Source: Flaccisagitta enflata (lineage: Eukaryota > Chaetognatha > Sagittoidea > Aphragmophora). From it: DNA of 64,000 nucleotides. A model generated the notes under the pieces. That model was not told where the DNA came from. It worked only from the letters and a program-made list of their open reading frames with translations, and did not search any database. Location of the stretch: positions 51,150,001 to 51,214,000 of the forward strand of contig OZ231126.1 in assembly GCA_965153355.1 (NCBI GenBank), given 5' to 3'. Below, one piece after another: positions 59,560 through 64,000 of the stretch (the first letter of the stretch is position 1; each line of letters opens with the position of its first letter). The translations under genes were made by a program, and so were the position numbers.

Positions 59560-60750
59560 TTATCAACGGGGTTGTGTGTTGCCAAAGTGTCTCAGTGAGC
59601 CTTGGTTGTATGTTTGCATTTTTTTCTCTTTCTCGTTTTTGTAATGGTTTTTCGTCGGTTTCCGTGATTCAAGCTGTTTTTGTGATGTCCTCATATGTGA
59701 CGTTATTTCAGTTTTTTCATGGGTACCGTAATAGAATTTATAAATTACTAGCACAGAGCAACACTGGTCCGAGACAATCTCGATTTGAGTCAGCATACTT
59801 ACGTATGTATGACAGTGGACATTAGTGATACAATGGAACGATATATACCGTATTACTTAACATGGTTTCTTTCCCCTTCTTTTTGGACCCGGGTAACCAG
59901 AGCTGAAACATTAGGAGGGGATTGATTGGAGGTGACTGGTATTGAGGCACAAATAGATTGTGCAAATGTATGGTGGTCTTATTGTCGGGGTTGAGTCTCA
60001 TCCGTTTTTGGTCCTTTCTTGTGGCGGTTGGCTTCCGGCCAAGCCCAAGATAAGGATCTTACCCGGTTTTGTATCAGAAGCGCTGTGGTTTTTGTTCTAG
60101 TGAAGTTAACTCTCATCTGGACTTTGATGCTTTCTCATCTAGACTTTGGCCTCGCTCAGGAGATCAACTCTGGCAGCCGCGGGAGGATCTGTTTTGCACA
60201 GCTTCACTTTGCCTTCTATTCTTCTGTCTTTTTCTGTCTCTTTTCTGTCTCTCTCTGTCTCTTTTTGTTCTTTCTCTCCTATTGCCAGGTGAGCTTGACC
60301 TCAACCAATAACGGTTAAGAACATGAAGAACTGTGACTAATAAGAAATGTGGAACATGAGGAAAGTTTGTAGCAGCTTTGCTTTTGGACTTACCGTTCTA
60401 GAATTATCTATCGCTTCTAGATTTTTCTACAAGCGCATGGACCATTCTGTTACTGTCTCCTTCCGGCATGATATTGATATAAATTTGCACGCTTCTTAGA
60501 ACTGATATTCCCTTTTTCGCGGACTTACATTGTAGTATGTCTTTCAATTGATAAATATTCTACCACGTTGATGATTCGTCTTTTCAGTAAGCATCTTTCA
60601 AGCCATTGTCAATCGGCGAATTAGTTTGGTCACCTTATTGCGTCTTTGCTTGGGAAGCGAGAAGTTAGATAAGTATTGTTCCTTAGGGGGGGCTATTTGG
60701 GGTCTTTGATTTGTTTCATTATCTGGGCGTATCCTCCTAGGGGGATTTGC
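59560..60750. other. no supported gene
   Basis: A strong acceptor-like tract (CTGTCTCTTTTTGTTC..., then CCTATTGCCAG ending near 60289) is present, but no convincing exon follows it. Nothing else was recognised. Confidence 0.5.
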
Positions 60751-60755
60751 ATCAT

Positions 60756-61165
60756 AGTCAACACTTGTGGGGGTAGTCAACACTTGCGGGGGGGTAGTTG
60801 ACACTTGCGGGGGTAGTTTGCACTTGCAGCCGGGTAGCTGACACTTGCTGGGGGTAGTTGACACTTGCTGGGGGTAGTTGACACTTGCTGGGGTAGTTAA
60901 CACTTGTGGGGGGTAGTTGACACTTGCGGTGGTAGTTGACACTTTCTGGGGGTAGTTGACACTTGCAGGGGGTAGTCGACTCTTGCAGGGGATAGCTGAA
61001 CCTTGCAAGGGTTTGTTTACACTTGTGGGAGGTAGTGAACACTTGCAGGGGGTAGTTGACACTTACAGGGGGTAGTCAACAATTGCGGGGGAAGTTGACA
61101 CTTGCGGGGGTAGTCAACACTTGCAGGTGGTAGTTGACACTTGCGGGGGGTAGTTGACACTTGCC
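60756..61165. repeat. ~20-bp minisatellite (TAGTTGACACTTGCGGGGG)n
   Basis: About twenty units of 18-22 bp. The 154-codon minus frame (Pro/Thr/Ser/Val-rich) reflects the repeat; unit length varies and would shift frame. A fam-H-like GGGGCAGGGGCATTAG fragment follows near 61240. Confidence 0.9.
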
Positions 61166-61434
61166 AACCAATCTGGCCCACTGATCAAGGAGAAACAGAA
61201 GAAAAAAAAATAGGAGAATGAGACTTAATGTCAACCTGGGGGGCAGGGGCATTAGCCGGAATGAGCCTGCCCTTTGCCCCTGACCTTTTACATTACCTTT
61301 TCATAACAGTTGGAACTAAGGTTGACCATCTCTTTCATTTCTGTTTCCCTTCTCATTCCTGAAAGTTTATTAACTCCATTCTCCTGTATACTGACGAGGG
61401 TTGCCCCTGTCCTTGGCTGCTCTGTCTCTTTCCC

Positions 61435-62205
61435 ACCTGCCTCTGCCGATGCTGCTGCCATCTCAACCCATACAACCATCAGTCTTCTCCTTCCCGCTGC
61501 CGATGCCAATGCCGACTCTACCTGTACATATGCCCATAACCTTCTTAGCTGTATAACCATCTTCCTATCTTCCGCTGCCATTGCCATTGCCAACTAAACC
61601 CTTATCTTCTGCTGCTACTGCCGCTGCCGCTGCCGCTGCCGCTGCCGCTGATGATGCCAGCCATATGCCTAATTGCCCATCTTCTTAACTGCCGCTGCCA
61701 ATGCCGCTGCCGACTATCCCTGTGAGCTCATGACATTCATACCTGCCGCTGCCGCTGCCAATTTTTCTTATAGGATTTTCACCTTCCTTCCTGCCGATAC
61801 CGCTGCCGCTGCCGCCGCCGCCGCCGCCGACTCAGCCTGTGGAACCATCACTCGTCTACTTGCCGATGCCGACTCTACCTGTGTGCCCATAATCGTCCTA
61901 TCTGCCGATGCCGCTAATGACTCAACTCATATGACCATCACCTCTCTTCCTGCCGCTGTCATGGCCATTGCCTACTTTACCATCATATCTGCTGCTGCCG
62001 TCGTTGTCACTGCCGCTGCCGCAGCCGCTGCATATTCTATGATCATGACCGTTCCTGCCGCTGCCGATGCCGCTGCCGACTCTACCCATATGACCATAGT
62101 CCTTACGCTTGCCGCTGCCGCTGCCGCCGCCGATGCCGACTCTACCTATGAGCCCATCACTTTCCAGTCCTACACACCTGCCGCTGCCAATGTAGGTGCC
62201 GATGA
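61435..62205. repeat. GCCGCT/GCCGAT-rich compound minisatellite, ~60-bp period
   Basis: TGCCGCTGCCGATGCCGACT blocks alternate with pyrimidine-rich segments such as CTCTACC, ATGACCAT and CTTCCT. A 187-codon Ala-rich plus frame (61673-62236) is open because unit lengths are close to multiples of three. It lacks other signs of a gene. Confidence 0.8.
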
Positions 62206-62250
62206 CCACTCACCCCCCTCCACTCTCTCCTGCTAACTCTAATACCAACG

Positions 62251-62251
<1 letters not shown>

Positions 62252-62313
<62 letters not shown>
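62252..62313. repeat. (GA)n microsatellite
   Basis: Pure GA tract of about 60 bases. Confidence 0.95.
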
Positions 62314-62315
<2 letters not shown>

Positions 62316-62417
62316 GTATTTCTATTTTTATTTTCTTTTATTTCTTTTATATAAGAACGGGACCAATTCCTCCTACCTCCTCTCAGAGAAATTCTGTCAC
62401 ATTGATAAAATTGCGTC

Positions 62418-62692
62418 TTTTCTTCTTCTTCTTCTTTTTTCCTTTTCTTCTTCGTTTTCATTTTCATCTTCATTTTCATTTTCATTTTCATTTTTATTTT
62501 TATTTTTATTTTTATTTTTATTTTCATTTTCTTTTTCTCCTTCCTCTTCTTCTTCTTCTTCTTCTTCTTTTTCTTCTTCTTCTTCTTCTTCTTCTTCTTT
62601 TTTTTGTTTTTCTTCTTCTTCTTCTTCTTCTTCTTCTGCTTCTCCTCGTTCTTCTTCTCCTTCTTCTTCTTCTTTTTCTTCTCTTGCTACTA
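62418..62692. repeat. (CTT)n / (CATTTT)n pyrimidine tract
   Basis: CTTCTT repeats with a CATTTTCATTTTTATTTTTA segment in the middle. From 62695 to 62990 I see no gene. Confidence 0.9.
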
Positions 62693-62992
62693 CTTTGTTT
62701 CATCTCTTATCTCTACTTCTTGTTTTACTAGCAATGGAAAAAAAATGATGAAACATCGATACTATAAATGGCTAAAAAAAAAAAACGGACCAAAAACAAT
62801 CAGGCGGCGGTAGGCAGTAACAGCCATCAAATCATGCATTCATTGAAACATGTGAAAACAATGGAAGATCATGCATTGGGCAGTGATCAGCTGAAACCAC
62901 GAACCATGAACGATACTGTGGAAGCTCAAATCATCCATATTTTGATCATCAAAAATATCAATGATAGGAAAACAAGTGATGCGAGGTCACAA

Positions 62993-63131
62993 TATAGTTG
63001 CGGACGGGTGGGCAGGGGCATCCAACTGCAGCATCATAGATACGCGTTTTTTGTTTTTCAAATCGAGCGTGACCAACGGACCAACGGACGAACAAAAGGC
63101 TCTTATAGAGTTGCGTTTCCGCAACTAAAAA
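62993..63131 (-). repeat. fam-H dispersed repeat with AGTTGCGGA head/tail pairing
   Basis: On the minus strand: TTTTTAGTTGCGGAAACGCA, hairpin at 63109-63126, CTATAAGAGCC, a GTCCGTTGGTCCGTTGGTC body, GCCCCTGCCCACCCG core and tail TCCGCAACT (plus AGTTGCGGA, 62996-63004). Nine bases of the head complement the tail exactly. The GGCCTTGTT end is missing. Confidence 0.85.
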
Positions 63132-63204
63132 GCAATAATGATCAATGGTCAACGGCACCCACAACAAATTTCGGAAAATTCAAGAAGAAAAAAAAACACC
63201 AATC

Positions 63205-63239
<35 letters not shown>

Positions 63240-63262
63240 AACAACAACAACAACAGCAACAT
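63205..63262. repeat. (CAA)n microsatellite
   Basis: CAA repeats with one TAA interruption. Confidence 0.95.
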
Positions 63263-63429
63263 TGAATTTAAAGTAATTTTTTGGATCGTTTTTCTTTTGT
63301 CCCCAAAATATATACGATTGAGGAAGAAATGCGCCTTTACTTGAGGAAAAAAAATGATGAGGTATCCAAATTGATAAACCGCAGTTTCGAGGAGAGTTTT
63401 TGCGAGTAAAACTTCGTCCAGAAAATCGC

Positions 63430-63515
63430 TTTTTTGTCGCGTGCTACACGACTCTACACCCTGCTTTGTACGTCTGTCCATTTGTCGGTTGGTCGGTCGC
63501 TCCCCATTTTGGGAA
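63430..63515 (+). repeat. fam-H head fragment
   Basis: TTTTTTGTCGCGTGCTACACG with stem GTCG/CGAC, then CTCTACACCCTGCTTTGTAC and GTCGGTTGGTCGGTCG. The tail is absent. Confidence 0.65.
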
Positions 63516-63784
63516 ACTCGACCAAAATTGACAGGGACAAAATTGACAGGGTAAGTCAATTTGATAATTTTGTTAAATTTTGCGCCAAGCAAATATATTT
63601 CGCAAATATATTTCGCGTTGTGATTTTTTTTTAAAGATTTATATATGAATGGTATTATATTCGTCATCAAAATGACAGTAGCAAACCACAACACACGAGA
63701 GTCAACTAGCTACAATAGTTTAGGACACAGAAGAAAGGTGAAAAGAAAAAAAAAAATAGATAATGAAAAACAAACACTAGTCTT

Positions 63785-64000
63785 CTACATTTTCCAATTG
63801 CAATTTGGCGAATGCGGCAAGACGACGAACAACCTCATTTTGAGTTTCACCATTTAGGCAGCTTGCAAAAAATTTTCTGCCACGTCTATGAAATATTTCA
63901 GTGATATTCGGAAAAGACAATTGTTGGCGTAGGTACCTAGTGCTCTCCCATCGGTGAAAAGAAAATATACGTCGTATTGCATTATTCAGAGCAACATTAC
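63785..64000 (-). pseudogene. LINE C-terminal end, truncated by the window edge
   Basis: Minus-strand frame FHRWESTRYLRQQLSFPNI and then EIFHRRGRKFF closely parallels YNRWESTRFLRKQ and EIFYSRRKSF of the LINE remnant at 27085-28055. The reverse-transcriptase part would lie beyond 64000. Confidence 0.75.

Noticed and set aside
60598-61062. 154-codon Pro/Thr/Ser frame resembling a repeat protein
   Set aside because: The minisatellite unit is about 20 bp and variable, so any real protein would shift frame from unit to unit.
61673-62236. 187-codon Ala-rich frame
   Set aside because: It follows a GCCGCT/GCCGAT minisatellite with a near multiple-of-three period; no start context, splice sites or domain support it.

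Overview
The window reads as animal nuclear DNA, probably from an invertebrate. The evidence is GT-AG introns, exons of a metalloprotease of the ADAM17 (TACE) type, immunoglobulin-like exons, BEL/Pao and LINE retroelements, and a very heavy load of simple repeats ((GA)n, (CA)n, (GTT)n, (CTGT)n, (AAAAC)n). I cannot fix the phylum from sequence alone. Genes are sparse and the intergenic and intronic DNA is mostly transposable elements, often nested, and satellite-like arrays.

Layout. 0-8.4 kb: A-rich tandem repeats, dispersed repeats, a 1.44 kb palindromic element and a tight cluster of four CRE sites (6.61-6.71 kb). 8.4-11.7 kb: three plus-strand exons of an ADAM17-like protease, carrying the prodomain and the start of the catalytic domain; later exons are not seen. 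12-17 kb: repeats. 17-26.3 kb: candidate exons of an Ig-domain cell-surface gene on the minus strand, spread over long repeat-filled introns that include a 1.1 kb (GTT)n tract and a composite AAGTACTT satellite with two inserted inverted-repeat elements. 27-28 kb: decayed LINE reverse transcriptase. 28-37 kb: repeats, including a 418 bp element with 8 bp target duplications and a pyrimidine-rich/G-rich block. 37.3-40.6 kb: decayed BEL/Pao copy on the minus strand, split by a MITE. 41-42.8 kb: stacked minisatellites. 44.9-47.6 kb: plus-strand exons of an unrecognised cysteine-containing protein, the second broken by two transposon insertions. 47.9-50.6 kb: a 20 bp minisatellite, a tRNA-like sequence and dispersed repeats. 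51.5-59.0 kb: a second BEL/Pao copy on the plus strand, interrupted by a palindromic element that itself holds a TA-flanked MITE and a 2.1 kb hAT-like element. 59.0-59.6 kb: a GC-rich open frame of unknown origin. 60.7-64 kb: minisatellites, microsatellites and the edge of another LINE.

The most unusual thing I found is a dispersed repeat family (called fam-H here). Each copy starts with a hairpin followed by CTATAA. The hairpin stem differs between copies (AGTCGC/GCGACT, AGTTGC/GCAACT, AGGTGC/GCACCT, AGATGC/GCATCT), so base pairing is kept while sequence changes. In the fuller copies the same variant stem half recurs near the tail, about 70-160 bases away. This three-way co-variation is direct sequence evidence; its function is unknown.
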